Shown: positions 54,271-63,758, numbered from the stretch's first letter. The stretch: 64,000 bases of DNA from Streptomyces sp. LUP30 (GCF_001746365.1 NZ_MJAJ01000001.1:69182-133181); one strand, 5' to 3'. Notes: generated by a model from the letters alone, not told the origin. Translations and numbers: made by a program.

Positions 54271-55092
54271 GTGCCTCTCACGTCGAAACTTTTCCGCGAC
54301 GACCCGGTGCTGCAGAAGTGCCTGGTGTCGGACCCCAGTCACATCACGCCGGGGTCTCAGGGCGATCACGTCACCAAGATCCAGGCAGCGCTCGTCACGC
54401 TCGGCGCGGGGGTGATCGCGCCCGACGAGATCGAGGGGAAGCTCTACGGTCCGACGACGGCGCGGACCGTGCGGGCCTTCAAGGGACCGCCACGCAACAT
54501 CTTGGGTCCGGGCCAGACGACGCCAGACAACATCGTCGGGAAGAAGACGATCGCCGCGCTCGACCACGAAATCGTGGCATTCGAGAACCGGCCGCCACCC
54601 CCTGTGATCAGCCTGTTCGTTTCGATGACCCACGAAGGATCCCCACACGACCACAGCACGTGCCCGGTGGACACCAGCGGGCACTCGGTCGACCACATGG
54701 CCACCCCGATCAACCCGGGCCTCGGGCGGAAAGTGAACATCGGCGGCGAAGGAGAAACCCAGTACCAGGGTTTCGAGGACTTCGTCACGGACACCGGTGT
54801 CGTCGGCGGACCACCACGCCCCCTGACCGACACCATCGCGAGCAACACGGTCACGGACATCGCGCTGCGGTCCGCGCCCATCACTCCGCGCGGAGAGAGC
54901 GAGATCCGCCGTATCGCGGCGTCCGGCGCACGCCTCACCATCGCCACGAACTCGTTCACGTTGCCGAAGATGGAGCAGATCGTGCAGCGGCTCGGTGGAG
55001 TCGTCATCGAGCGCATCTCGCTGCCGGACACCTCGGTCCCTGACGGACTCGGATACCAAGTACTGGTCGTCGTACTTCCGATCAAGCCCTAG
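54271..55092 (+). CDS. Peptidoglycan-binding-domain protein
   Basis: About 273 aa from GTG 54271; GTG 54136 would add 45 residues with little homology-like character. Residues about 20-105 read CLVSDPSHITPGSQGDHVTK, IQAALVTLGAGVIAPDEIEG, YGPTTARTVRAFKG and DNIVGKKTIAALDHEIVAFE, a PG_binding_1 type module found in many bacterial stand-alone proteins. The rest is His/Pro/Gly-bearing and ends with a compact alpha/beta part (LPKMEQIVQRLGGVVIERIS). No signal peptide. The giant-protein operon 2 kb away also contains such a module, so a functional link is possible but unproven. Confidence 0.75.
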   Translation: MPLTSKLFRDDPVLQKCLVSDPSHITPGSQGDHVTKIQAALVTLGAGVIAPDEIEGKLYGPTTARTVRAFKGPPRNILGPGQTTPDNIVGKKTIAALDHEIVAFENRPPPPVISLFVSMTHEGSPHDHSTCPVDTSGHSVDHMATPINPGLGRKVNIGGEGETQYQGFEDFVTDTGVVGGPPRPLTDTIASNTVTDIALRSAPITPRGESEIRRIAASGARLTIATNSFTLPKMEQIVQRLGGVVIERISLPDTSVPDGLGYQVLVVVLPIKP

Positions 55093-55239
55093 CCTGGTGC
55101 TTTCACGTGGCCGGGCGTCCGGTGTGCGAGGTCTCAGGACATGCTTGACCGTTTGTGCTCTGGACATAGTTGACACGTTCGGCTGAACGTCCGCGTCCGC
55201 TATCTCCCGACCATCGATGCTGAAGGGCTGCTTCCGTCG

Positions 55240-55380
55240 GTGATGTGGATGTTCAGCAGGGGGCCGAGTACCGCTACCGGGTTGTCCGCGAGGTGCTCGG
55301 CGGGTCCCCGATCGGCGAGGTCGCGGCCCGGTACGGCACTTCGCGTCAGACGTTGCACAGCCGGCGGCGGCGTTTCGAAT
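55240..55380 (+). mobile_element. IS481-family transposase N-terminal fragment
   Basis: Reads YRYRVVREVLGGSPIGEVAA, RYGTSRQTLHSRRRRF, the N-terminal HTH of IS481 transposases. It then continues into unrelated sequence. Confidence 0.6.
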
Positions 55381-55627
55381 GGAGCCAACCCAGACGAGCA
55401 CGGACGTTCGACGCGTCGTGACGCCCACCGTGGTGCAGCCGGCGTCGGCCGGTCCGGTCGCCGGGACCGCCGAGACGTTCAGCCCCGACGTGTTCGCCAA
55501 GCTCCAGGAGCTGGAGGAGCGCAGCGCGCAGCACGAGAAGAGCCTCCGGCCGGACAACACCACCGACTCCTACGCCGCCGACTGGAGGCAGTGGGAGCTC
55601 TGGGTGAGTGGTGTGAGTTGTAGCTAA
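55379..55627 (+). pseudogene. Tyrosine recombinase/integrase N-terminal fragment
   Basis: An 82-codon frame with FSPDVFAKLQELEERSAQHE, then SLRPDNTTDSYAADWRQWEL, the start of the SAM-like core-binding domain of actinobacterial phage-type integrases. The catalytic R-H-R-Y half is gone, replaced by IS5 sequence from about 55,610. Confidence 0.5.
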
Positions 55628-55641
55628 AGCTCGTGACACGA

Positions 55642-55992
55642 TCATGATCGGTGCTTCTTCAGTCGCCTCCAGCAGATGAGGCCGCAGGCCATTGAGACGA
55701 AGGCGTCGTGGAGTTCGGTTCGGCGTTCCCAGCGGACGGCGAGGCGTTTGAACTGGTGGAGCAGGGCAAAGGTCTGCTCCACGACGTAGCGGAGCTTGCC
55801 CAGGCCCTTGATATTCGGGTCGCCCTTGCGGGAGATGACCGGCAGGATTCGGCGCTTGCGCAGCTCCTCGCGGTTGGGGTTGGAGTCGTAGCCCTTGTCG
55901 CCGAGCAGCGAATCGGGGCGGCGGCGTGGCCGGCCGGGACGCCCTGACACGGGAGGGATGCCGTCGATGTTTTCACAGTCTTGAAGATGCAC
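55642..55992 (-). mobile_element. IS5-family transposase C-terminal half
   Basis: Reads SLLGDKGYDSNPNREELRKR, LPVISRKGDPNIKGLGKLRY, VVEQTFALLHQFKRLAVRWE and FVSMACGLICWRRLKK, with the second Asp and the Glu of the DDE core. The N-terminal half is missing. It interrupts the integrase fragment. Confidence 0.8.
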
Positions 55993-56062
55993 CGAGCCGT
56001 TGAAGGGTCACGACCACTGTTATGTCACGTCGGCCTCATGACCAGGCACTCAAGGCCCCGGC

Positions 56063-57199
56063 TCACTTCATGGCTGCCCGTTCTCTCATGGCCGGCCGGT
56101 GGATCGGACCGCTGGTCGACGACAGGGGAAGCCCGGTGCCCCGGTTGGTGTGGCCGATGATCTCCGCTGTGATGGAGAGGGCGGTCTCCTGCGGTGTGCG
56201 GGCGCAGAGGTCAAGGCCGATGGGGGACCGCAGCCGGGCCAGTTGGTCTTCGGTGAGGCCGGCCTGCCTCAGTAGGTGCATGCGCTCGTGGTGGGTGCGC
56301 CGCGAACCCATCGCGCCGATGTAGGCGGCAGACGTGCCGAGCGCCAGGCGCAGTAGGGGGATGTCGAACTTGGCGTCGTGGGTGAGGACGCAGATGGCGG
56401 TGCGTTCATCCACCTCGGTGTGTTCCAGGTAGCGGTGCGGCCAGTCGGTCACGACCTCGTCCGCGTGCGGGAAGCGGGCCGCGGTGGCGAAGACGGGCCG
56501 GGCGTCGCACACGGTGACCCGGTAGCCGAGAAAGGTCCCGGCCTGGCTGAGGGCGGCGGCGAAGTCCACGGCTCCGAAGATCAGCATGCGCGGGCGGGCG
56601 GCGTGGACGTGCACCAGCACGGACAGCGGTCCGGGACAGTCGTCTCCTCCGCCACCGGCCTCGGCGCGTGCGGTGCGCCCCGTTCGCATCAGGGCACGCG
56701 CCTGGTCCGCCACGGCCCGGGACGTCGGTCCGTCGTCCATGGTCCCGTGGGCGCCGTCGTCGTCGCCGAGGATGCTCACTGTCGCGCCGAGGTGCTGGTC
56801 GGGGCCGTCCACGATCTGTGCCACGGCGGCCGGCCGGCCCTCGGCGACCTCGGCGAAGGCGGCGGTCAGGTGGGGCTGCTGGGTGGGGTCGATCCGCTGG
56901 ACGAGGACGTCGAGTTCGCCGCCGCAGGTCAGGCCGACGGCGAAGGCGTCGTCGTCGGAGTAGCCGAACCAGGCGCGTTGTGGGGCGCCCTGGTCGTGGA
57001 GCACCTGTTGGCACAGCTCGTACACCGCGCCTTCGACGCAGCCGCCGGAGATGCTGCCGACCGCGTTGCCTTCTTCGTCGACCGCGACCGCCGTGCCGAT
57101 GGGCAGGGGTGCGCTGCCGGTGACGTCGACGACGGTGGCCAGGGCGAAGGGCCGGGCTGCGCGGCACCAGCGGTGCAGCACTTCTGCGATGTTGAGCAT
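56063..57199 (-). CDS. xdhC: XdhC-family molybdenum-cofactor maturation factor
   Basis: A 378-aa XdhC protein, which binds and sulfurates the molybdenum cofactor and delivers it to xanthine dehydrogenase-family enzymes. N-terminal XdhC/CoxI domain with ATVVDVTGSAPLPIGTAVAV, GSISGGCVEGAVYELCQQVL (conserved Cys) and LTCGGELDVLVQRI; C-terminal Rossmann domain with MLIFGAVDFAAALSQAGTFL and YIGAMGSRRTHHERMHLL. It is transcribed with and just after the molybdenum subunit genes, which are its expected clients. Sequence GAVDFA in place of the more usual GAGDVA loop is a mild oddity. Confidence 0.88.
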   Translation of the reverse strand: MLNIAEVLHRWCRAARPFALATVVDVTGSAPLPIGTAVAVDEEGNAVGSISGGCVEGAVYELCQQVLHDQGAPQRAWFGYSDDDAFAVGLTCGGELDVLVQRIDPTQQPHLTAAFAEVAEGRPAAVAQIVDGPDQHLGATVSILGDDDGAHGTMDDGPTSRAVADQARALMRTGRTARAEAGGGGDDCPGPLSVLVHVHAARPRMLIFGAVDFAAALSQAGTFLGYRVTVCDARPVFATAARFPHADEVVTDWPHRYLEHTEVDERTAICVLTHDAKFDIPLLRLALGTSAAYIGAMGSRRTHHERMHLLRQAGLTEDQLARLRSPIGLDLCARTPQETALSITAEIIGHTNRGTGLPLSSTSGPIHRPAMRERAAMK

Positions 57200-57351
57200 G
57201 GACTGCCTCCGGCGTGTGCTTCTTCGTGTGGTGGGCGGGCCGCCGCCGTACCCTTCGGGGAGTGGGGAGTGGCGGCGGCCCTGGATGGCCCGGCAGCCGG
57301 ACGGGGAACTGGCGGCCGGGCCGGCCTGGACGCTCCTTGACGGCTCCGGGG

Positions 57352-59550
57352 TCAGAGCAACGCGTCGGTGGTGATGGGCAGTTCGCGGATGCGGCGGCCG
57401 GTGGCGTTGAAGACCGCGTTGGCGATGGCGGACGCCACCCCCACCTGGACGATCTCTCCGAGCCCCTTGACGCCGAGCGGATCGGCCCGCTTGTCCTCGC
57501 CCTCCAGGTAGATCGCCTTGATCTCGGGGATGTCGGCGTTGACCGGGACCAGGTAGTCGGCGAGGTTGGCGTTGACGATGCGACCGTCACGGTGGTCGGT
57601 GACCGTGTGCTCGAGGAGGGCCTGGCCGATGCCGCCGACCATGCCGCCCAGGGCCTGGCTGTCGGCGAGCTTGGGGCTGATGATGCGGCCCGCGTCGTAG
57701 ACGCCGAGCATCCGCCGCACCCGCACCAGGCCCAGCGTCGCGTCCACCCCGACCTCGGTGAAGACCGCGCCGTAGGTGTAGCAGGAGTGCCGCTCGGGAT
57801 TCGGCGGCCCTGCGTAGGAGCCGTCGGCTTCGAGGTGGGGGACGTTGTTGCGGGCCAGCAGCTGCTGATAGGTCTCGCCACGGGAGGGGTTGCCCTCTAC
57901 GTGCAGTCGCCCGTTGCGCGCGACGATGTCCTCGGCCTTGACCCCGTACAGCGGCGACTCGCGGTCCTCGACGGCCAGTGTGATCGCCTGTCCGCGGACC
58001 TTGTTGCAGGCGTCGAGGTTGGCGGAGCCGACGCACGCCATGGTCATCGAGCCGCCGTGTGCCGGGGTCTTGGGATACAGGGAGTCGCCGAGGCGGAAGT
58101 CGACCGCGCGCACGGCGAGCCCGAGCGCGTCGGCCGCGACCTGGGTCTGCGAGGTGTAGGTGCCCGGGCCCATGTCACTGGCGGCGGCCTCGACGACCGC
58201 GGTGCCGTCCGCGTTCAGGCGGGCCCGGGCCTCGGCCGCCTGGCCGTCGGGGTCGTACACGGCCGCTGCCATGCCCAGACCGATCAGCCAGTCGCCGTCA
58301 CGGGCCGCGCGGGGCTTGGAGTTGCGGCGGTGCCAGCCGAACTCGCGGGCGCCCACGGTGTAGCACTCGCGTAGCCGGCGGGTGGACCAGGGCAGGCCGT
58401 TCGACTGGTCTTCGGCCGGCTCGTTGCGCAGACGCAGCTCGATCGGGTCGATACGCAGCCGCTGCGCGAGTTCGTCCATGGCCGACTCGATGGCGAAGGA
58501 CGCGTTCGCGAAGCCCGGGCCGCGCATCCACAGCGGGGTGTTCACGTCCAGCGGCACCGTCCGGTACGCCTGGCTGACGTTCGGCGTGCTGTAGAACATC
58601 TGGCCGGCGAGCATGATGTTCTCTTTGAACGTCTCGTACGACGAGGTCTCCGCGTCGATCTCGTGGACCGTGGCCTGCAGACGGCCCCGCCGGTCGCTGC
58701 CCAGGCGCAGCCGGTACTCGTACCTGGGCCGGAAGCCGGTACCGAAGTACTGCTGCCGGCGGGTCAGGACCAGCTTGACGGGACGTTTCAGCTCGCGGGC
58801 GGCCAGCGCGGCGACGACCGTGTGCGGCCAGCAGCGGGAGGCACTGCCGAAGCCGCCGCCGACGAAGGGGTTGATGACCCGCACGGACTTCATGGACAGG
58901 TCGAACACCGTGGAGAGCTCGGTCTGCGTGCCCACCACCCACTGCGTCTTGTCCCACACGGTGAGCTTGTCACCGTCCCAGCGGGCGATGGTGGAGTGCG
59001 TCTCCATCGGGTTGTGGTGGTTGCGGGTCATGCGGTACGTGAGATCCATCCGTACCGCCGCGTCACGCAGAGCGGTCTCGGCGTCGCCGCGAGCGTAGCG
59101 GGTCGGTTCATCGGCCGTGGCCTCGGTCAGGTCGGTCGAGGGCTGTTCAGCGTCGTAGCGGACCTCGATCAGGCTCGCGCTGTGCTGCGCGGCCTCCAGG
59201 GTGGTGGCGACCACGACGGCGACGGGCTGGCCGTGGAAGAGGACCTTGTCGTCCTGGAAGACCCGCAGCCTGCGGCCTTTCGGGTTGTTCGAGCCGTTGG
59301 AGTTGTCGCGGTACGGCAGTTTCGGCGCGTTGCCGTGATGGATCACTCGCAGCACGCCCGGCTGGGCCTCGGCTGCGCCGGTGTCGATGGACGTGATGCG
59401 GCCGCGGCCGATGCTCGCGTCGACGATGGCCGCGTGCACCACCCCGTCGACGTCGAATTCGGCGGCGTACCGCGCCCTGCCGGTGACCTTCAGAGGCCCG
59501 TCCACTCTCGACAGTGGTGCGCCCACGGCTGCCTGCGGCTGGGGGCTCAC
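57352..59550 (-). CDS. Molybdenum-binding subunit, aldehyde/xanthine oxidoreductase family
   Basis: A 732-aa large subunit of the PaoC/YagR type. Visible: N-terminal PLSRVDGPLKVTGRARYAAE, MoCo region VGGGFGSASRCWPHTVVAAL, RGPGFANASFAIESAMDEL, and the catalytic Glu in GVKGLGEIVQVG near the C-terminus. GTG 59550 overlaps the stop of the FAD subunit, showing tight coupling. It lacks fused FeS or FAD domains, as expected when these are separate genes. Oxidises an aldehyde or N-heterocycle; the substrate is not readable. Confidence 0.92.
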   Translation of the reverse strand: MSPQPQAAVGAPLSRVDGPLKVTGRARYAAEFDVDGVVHAAIVDASIGRGRITSIDTGAAEAQPGVLRVIHHGNAPKLPYRDNSNGSNNPKGRRLRVFQDDKVLFHGQPVAVVVATTLEAAQHSASLIEVRYDAEQPSTDLTEATADEPTRYARGDAETALRDAAVRMDLTYRMTRNHHNPMETHSTIARWDGDKLTVWDKTQWVVGTQTELSTVFDLSMKSVRVINPFVGGGFGSASRCWPHTVVAALAARELKRPVKLVLTRRQQYFGTGFRPRYEYRLRLGSDRRGRLQATVHEIDAETSSYETFKENIMLAGQMFYSTPNVSQAYRTVPLDVNTPLWMRGPGFANASFAIESAMDELAQRLRIDPIELRLRNEPAEDQSNGLPWSTRRLRECYTVGAREFGWHRRNSKPRAARDGDWLIGLGMAAAVYDPDGQAAEARARLNADGTAVVEAAASDMGPGTYTSQTQVAADALGLAVRAVDFRLGDSLYPKTPAHGGSMTMACVGSANLDACNKVRGQAITLAVEDRESPLYGVKAEDIVARNGRLHVEGNPSRGETYQQLLARNNVPHLEADGSYAGPPNPERHSCYTYGAVFTEVGVDATLGLVRVRRMLGVYDAGRIISPKLADSQALGGMVGGIGQALLEHTVTDHRDGRIVNANLADYLVPVNADIPEIKAIYLEGEDKRADPLGVKGLGEIVQVGVASAIANAVFNATGRRIRELPITTDALL

Positions 59551-60527
59551 TTGGTACCTCCTACGATGCGCAGCTGACGTTCGACGGTCCGCTTCAGGAG
59601 TTCGACCTTGAACCGGTTGTGTTCCAGCGGGCGGGCTCCGTGCGCGGCTTGCGCGGCGGCGGCTTTCCACAGGGCAGCGGAAGGTCGTTCGTCGAGGAGG
59701 GCTCGCTCGACGGCGGGCAGCTTCCACGGCACGGTGCCCACTCCCCCGGCGGCGACCTTGGCCTCGCGGATCACTCCGCCGCGTACGTGCAGTGCGACGG
59801 CCGCCGAGGTCAGGGCGAACTCGTACGATTGCCGGTCGCGCACCTTGAGATAGCCGGACTTCAGCGGCCGAGGCAGGGCGGGGATCTCCACCGCCGTGAT
59901 CAGCTCGCCTCGCCCAAGGTCCTGTTCGCGGTTGGGGGTGTCCTTGGGCTTGAGGAGGAAGTCGGCGAAGGGCACGGGGCGTTCCCCATGAGGGCCCAGC
60001 AGGTGCACGGTCGCCTCCAGTGCCGCGAAGGCCACGGCCACGTCGGAGGGATGGGTGGCCACGCAGGAGTCGGAGGCGCCGAGGATGGCGTGCGTGCGGT
60101 TGTAGCCGTGCAGGGCGGCACAACCGGAGCCGGGCTCGCGCTTGTTGCAGTCGGCGGTCACGTCCCGGAAGTAGGTGCAGCGGGTGCGCTGCATGATGTT
60201 GCCGCCGATGGTCGCCATGTTCCGCAGCTGGGCCGAGGCGCTCAGCTCCAGCGACTGGGAGACGACCGGGTACAGGGTGCGGACCTTGGGATGGGCGGCC
60301 GCCTCGGCCATGCTCACCAACGCGCCGATGCGCAGGCCCCCGCGCTCGGTGACGGTGACTTCCCGCAGCGGCAGGCTGCTGATGTCGACGAGCGTCTCGG
60401 GTCGCTCGACCGTCTCCCGCATCAGGTCGACGAGGGTGGTGCCGCCGGCGAGGTACCGGCCGCCTGCGCGGCCGGCGTCGAGGGCTTCGCGGGTGTCGGA
60501 GGCGCGGGTGTAGGAGAAGGGGTGCAC
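59547..60527 (-). CDS. FAD-binding subunit with extra iron-sulfur segment (PaoB-like)
   Basis: A 326-aa FAD subunit starting at GTG 60527 (HPFSYTRASDTREALDAG). FAD motifs YLAGGTTLVDLM and NMATIGGNIMQRTRC are present, followed by a Cys-rich insert RCTYFRDVTADCNKREPGSG with three further features of the [4Fe-4S] loop known from E. coli PaoB, then the C-terminal CO_deh_flav domain. Upstream gene end is 11 bases away and the next start overlaps, so all three subunits are one operon. Confidence 0.9.
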   Translation of the reverse strand: MHPFSYTRASDTREALDAGRAGGRYLAGGTTLVDLMRETVERPETLVDISSLPLREVTVTERGGLRIGALVSMAEAAAHPKVRTLYPVVSQSLELSASAQLRNMATIGGNIMQRTRCTYFRDVTADCNKREPGSGCAALHGYNRTHAILGASDSCVATHPSDVAVAFAALEATVHLLGPHGERPVPFADFLLKPKDTPNREQDLGRGELITAVEIPALPRPLKSGYLKVRDRQSYEFALTSAAVALHVRGGVIREAKVAAGGVGTVPWKLPAVERALLDERPSAALWKAAAAQAAHGARPLEHNRFKVELLKRTVERQLRIVGGTK

Positions 60528-60538
60528 GGGGCCGCTCC

Positions 60539-61189
60539 TTACTTGCGGGCGGCGGTCTGCTCGACCGCGCGCACGATCTTGACGTAGCAGCCACAGCGGC
60601 AGATGTTGCCGCTCATCCACTCGCGGATCTCCTCCGGCGAATTGGTGTGGCCCTCCTGGATGCAGCCGACACCGGAGAGGATCTGGCCCGGTGTGCAGTA
60701 GCCGCACTGGAAGGCGTCCTCGTCGATGAACGCCTGCTGCAGCGGGTGCAGTTCGTCTCCGTGGGCCAGGCCCTCGATGGTGGTGACCTCGGCGCCCTCC
60801 AGACGGACCGCGAGCGTGAGGCAGGAGTTCACCCGCTGCCCGTCGACCAGCACGGTGCACGCCCCGCAGGCCCCCGCGTTGCAGCCCTTCTTCGACCCGG
60901 TGAGGTCCAAGTGCTCGCGCAGCAGGTCCAGCAGCGAGGTGCGGTTGTCGACCGTCACCGTCCTGCGGGTGCCGTTGACCGTCAGGGAGACCCGGCTGGA
61001 GGCAGACGCCCCCACGGCGCTCGCCTCCTCAGGATCGGCGAGGCAGGTCACGCCGACCACACTGCCCGCGACGACGACGCCACCGACCGCGGTACCGGTG
61101 GCGATGAACGCGCGCCGACTGGGCGCCGAGGACGACTCACTGGATCCGGTGGGGGGAGGAATTTCGAATGCAGAGCGATCAGCAGACAT
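60539..61189 (-). CDS. [2Fe-2S] subunit with Tat signal (PaoA-like)
   Basis: A 216-aa small subunit. The N-terminal region carries SRRAFIATG followed by a hydrophobic stretch (VGGVVVAGSVVGVTCLA), a twin-arginine signal, so the whole complex may be exported folded. First [2Fe-2S] site in SKKGCNAGACGACTVLVDGQ with VNSC; second in DEDAFQCGYCTPGQIL and SGNICRCGCY. Length is normal for signal-bearing members. It is the first gene of the operon with the FAD and molybdenum subunits. Confidence 0.92.
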   Translation of the reverse strand: MSADRSAFEIPPPTGSSESSSAPSRRAFIATGTAVGGVVVAGSVVGVTCLADPEEASAVGASASSRVSLTVNGTRRTVTVDNRTSLLDLLREHLDLTGSKKGCNAGACGACTVLVDGQRVNSCLTLAVRLEGAEVTTIEGLAHGDELHPLQQAFIDEDAFQCGYCTPGQILSGVGCIQEGHTNSPEEIREWMSGNICRCGCYVKIVRAVEQTAARK

Positions 61190-61408
61190 ACGTAGGCCTT
61201 CACATCGTGGACGGATCAGCCGTGCACAGGAATACGACTGGGTGAGATCGGCGTCGCCGCAGGACGGGATGGCCAGGCACAGGGCACCGTCGCCCTCCCA
61301 CGCGGCATGTCGCGCCTTGGGGGGCCGGCTGCAGAGTCCCAACTCCCCAGCCGACCAGGTCTGTTGCGGTGGGGTGGAGCGGGCGGAGAAGAGGAACGAA
61401 AGGCTGGG

Positions 61409-62431
61409 TCAGAAGGTGAGGATCACCTTTGTGGCGCGCCGCTCGTCCATCGCCTTGTAGCCCTCCGCGGCCTGCTCCAGCGGCAGGGTGAGGTCGAAGA
61501 CCTTGCCGGGGTCGATCTCGCGGTCCCAGATGAGCTGGATCAGGTCGGGCAGGAAGCGGCGTACGGGAGCGGGACCGCCAAGCGTGTGGATGCCGGCGAA
61601 GAACAGTTCGATCCCGGGGATCTTCACGTCGTAGTTCACGCCCACGTAGCCCAGGTGACCGCCGCCGCGGGTGGCTCCGACGGCCTGCATGAAGGATTCC
61701 TGGGTGCCGACCGCCTCGACGACCGAGTGCGCGCCGAGCCCGCCCGTGAGTTCCTTGATCTTCGCGATGCCCTCCTCGCCGCGCTCTTCGACGATGTCGG
61801 TGGCGCCGTAGTAGTGGGCCAGCTTCTGCCGCTCGGGGTGACGCGACATCGCGATGATCCGCTCGGCACCGAGCTGCTTGGCGGCGAGGACGGCCATCAG
61901 GCCGACCGCGCCGTCGCCGACGACCGCGACGGTCTTGCCGGGCCCGGCCTCGGCGGCGACAGCGGCGTACCAGCCGGTGCCGAGCACGTCGGAGGCGGCC
62001 AGCAGGGAGGGGATGAGTGCGGGGTCGGGCTGGCCGGGGGTGGCGACGAGGGTGCCGTCGGCGTGCGGGATGCGGGCCTTCTCTGCCTGGGTGCCGATCG
62101 TCTGCGAGACGAACTCGGCGTGCAGGCACTTGGACTGGAACCCGGCCCGGCAGATCTCGCAGGTGTTGTCGGAGATGACGAACGACCCGACGACGAAGTC
62201 GCCCACCTTGACGTTCCTGACCTCGGAGCCGATCTCCTCCACGACGCCGACGTACTCGTGGCCCATGACCTGGTGATCGGCGGGCTCGATGCCGCGGTAC
62301 GGCCACAGGTCGGAGCCGCAGATACAGGTCGCGGTCAGCTTCACGATGGCGTCGGTCGGCTCGACGATCTTCGGATCCTCGCGCTCCTCCACCCGGACGT
62401 CGCCGGCCGTGTACATCACTACTCCACGCAT
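61409..62431 (-). CDS. Zinc-dependent alcohol dehydrogenase
   Basis: A 340-aa medium-chain dehydrogenase. Catalytic zinc: CICGSDLWPYRG (Cys) and GHEYVGVVEEIG (His-Glu). A partial structural zinc site is seen around DNTCEICRAGFQSKCLH, with three Cys where four are usual. Cofactor loop: VAVVGDGAVGLMAVLAAKQL. It lies 220 bases upstream of the molybdenum oxidoreductase genes in the same direction. An alcohol to aldehyde to acid sequence with that enzyme is plausible but inferred only from neighbourhood. Confidence 0.9.
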   Translation of the reverse strand: MRGVVMYTAGDVRVEEREDPKIVEPTDAIVKLTATCICGSDLWPYRGIEPADHQVMGHEYVGVVEEIGSEVRNVKVGDFVVGSFVISDNTCEICRAGFQSKCLHAEFVSQTIGTQAEKARIPHADGTLVATPGQPDPALIPSLLAASDVLGTGWYAAVAAEAGPGKTVAVVGDGAVGLMAVLAAKQLGAERIIAMSRHPERQKLAHYYGATDIVEERGEEGIAKIKELTGGLGAHSVVEAVGTQESFMQAVGATRGGGHLGYVGVNYDVKIPGIELFFAGIHTLGGPAPVRRFLPDLIQLIWDREIDPGKVFDLTLPLEQAAEGYKAMDERRATKVILTF

Positions 62432-62525
62432 GGTGGGTCTCCTTGCTCTGTTGTGCCGGCGCCTACGGCGCCAGTTCGTGTCCGGGACGGCACGGCAGTG
62501 CCGCGACCTGCTGGGTTGGTGGGAC

Positions 62526-63758
62526 TCACGCCGGCGAGCGCCGGCGCTGGATGCATGCGATGGCGATCGTGGGGATGAGGGTCAGTGCCGCAATGACGGT
62601 GCCGATGACGGCAGGGCCCGTGGCGCCCAAGGAGGAGTCGAGGGTGAGTCCGGCGATCCAGGAACCGATGGCGGTGCCGAGGTTGAACGCCGACACGGTC
62701 AGTGCTGACCCCAGGGTCGGGGCCTGGCCTGCGAAGCGCACGCACAGGGAAATGAGCACCGGGTTCGCACCCAGACCGAACAGACCCAGCAGGGCGATCA
62801 GGACGACCGTGGGCGCAGCGTGGGTGGACAGCAGGCAGATCGCCAGCAGCAGTACGGTGGTCACCGCGGAGGCCGCGATCGTCGTCGCGTGCGGACGGTG
62901 GTCCCCCAGTCGGCCTCCCACCAGGAAACCTCCCAGGGCCCCCAGACCGAAACCGACCAGCACCAGCGGTACCAGACCGGCGGCCAGATGGGCCCGGTCG
63001 GTCAGCAACGGCGAAATGTAGGTGTACGTCGACAGCACGCCACCGGTCGTGGTCGCGCAGGCGGCCAGCGTCAGCCACAGACGCCCCGAGCGCAGAGCCG
63101 CCAGCTCGGAGCGCACAGAGATCGCCTGGCCGCCGTCGGTGTCGTGCGGAACCTGGCGGGCGATGAGCGCCATGGCGGCCGCTCCGAGGACGGCCAGGGC
63201 CCAGAAGGGTCCCCGCCAGCCCATGAGCTGTCCGGCGAAGGCGCCCAGCGGCACACCGACGACGTTGGCGAGCATCGCGCCGGCGCCCACGACGCCCAGA
63301 GCGCGGGAACTCGCGGCGGGACCGGCGGCACGGGTGGCCACCACGTTGGCCACCGCCCAGAACGCCCCTGTTGCCAGCGCCGTCAGGAACCGTGCGCTCA
63401 GCAGCAGGGTGAAGCTGGAGCCGAGCGCGACGATGACGTGTCCGGCCGCGAAGACGCCCAGGGCAAGGATCAGGGTCAGCCGCTGGGGCAGCCGCAGCGT
63501 CAGCATCGCCATCAGCGGCGCGCCGACGATCATCCCTAGGGCGAAGACCGTGATCAGCAGTCCGGCTCGCGCCACACTGACCTGCACATCGCCCGCTATC
63601 TCGGGCAGCAGGCCCGCCACTACGAACTCGGTCGTGCCCATCAGGAATGTGCCCAGCGCCAGCACGTACACAACGAGCGGAAGCCGGGTGGGCGGCCGCC
63701 CGCGGTCACTGGCGCTTACATCGGCGGGGGCGTGGAGGGCTCCTCCTCGCGTGGTCAT
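62526..63758 (-). CDS. MFS transporter, DHA1-type efflux family
   Basis: A 410-aa 12-helix exporter. The MFS signature region between helices 2 and 3 (GAPLMAMLTLRLPQRLTLI) and FLMGTTEFVVAGLLPEIAGD at helix 1 place it in the drug:H+ antiporter-1 group near the Cmx/CmrA and AraJ-type proteins; motif C-like GVVGAGAMLANVVGVPLG is in helix 5. It is divergent from a partial XRE-type regulator, with a palindromic gap between. Substrate unknown; chloramphenicol is one family example only. Confidence 0.88.
   Translation of the reverse strand: MTTRGGALHAPADVSASDRGRPPTRLPLVVYVLALGTFLMGTTEFVVAGLLPEIAGDVQVSVARAGLLITVFALGMIVGAPLMAMLTLRLPQRLTLILALGVFAAGHVIVALGSSFTLLLSARFLTALATGAFWAVANVVATRAAGPAASSRALGVVGAGAMLANVVGVPLGAFAGQLMGWRGPFWALAVLGAAAMALIARQVPHDTDGGQAISVRSELAALRSGRLWLTLAACATTTGGVLSTYTYISPLLTDRAHLAAGLVPLVLVGFGLGALGGFLVGGRLGDHRPHATTIAASAVTTVLLLAICLLSTHAAPTVVLIALLGLFGLGANPVLISLCVRFAGQAPTLGSALTVSAFNLGTAIGSWIAGLTLDSSLGATGPAVIGTVIAALTLIPTIAIACIQRRRSPA

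Noticed and set aside
57214..58374. Long plus-strand frames across the molybdenum subunit gene
   Set aside because: Shadows of an unmistakable xanthine dehydrogenase-family gene on the other strand.
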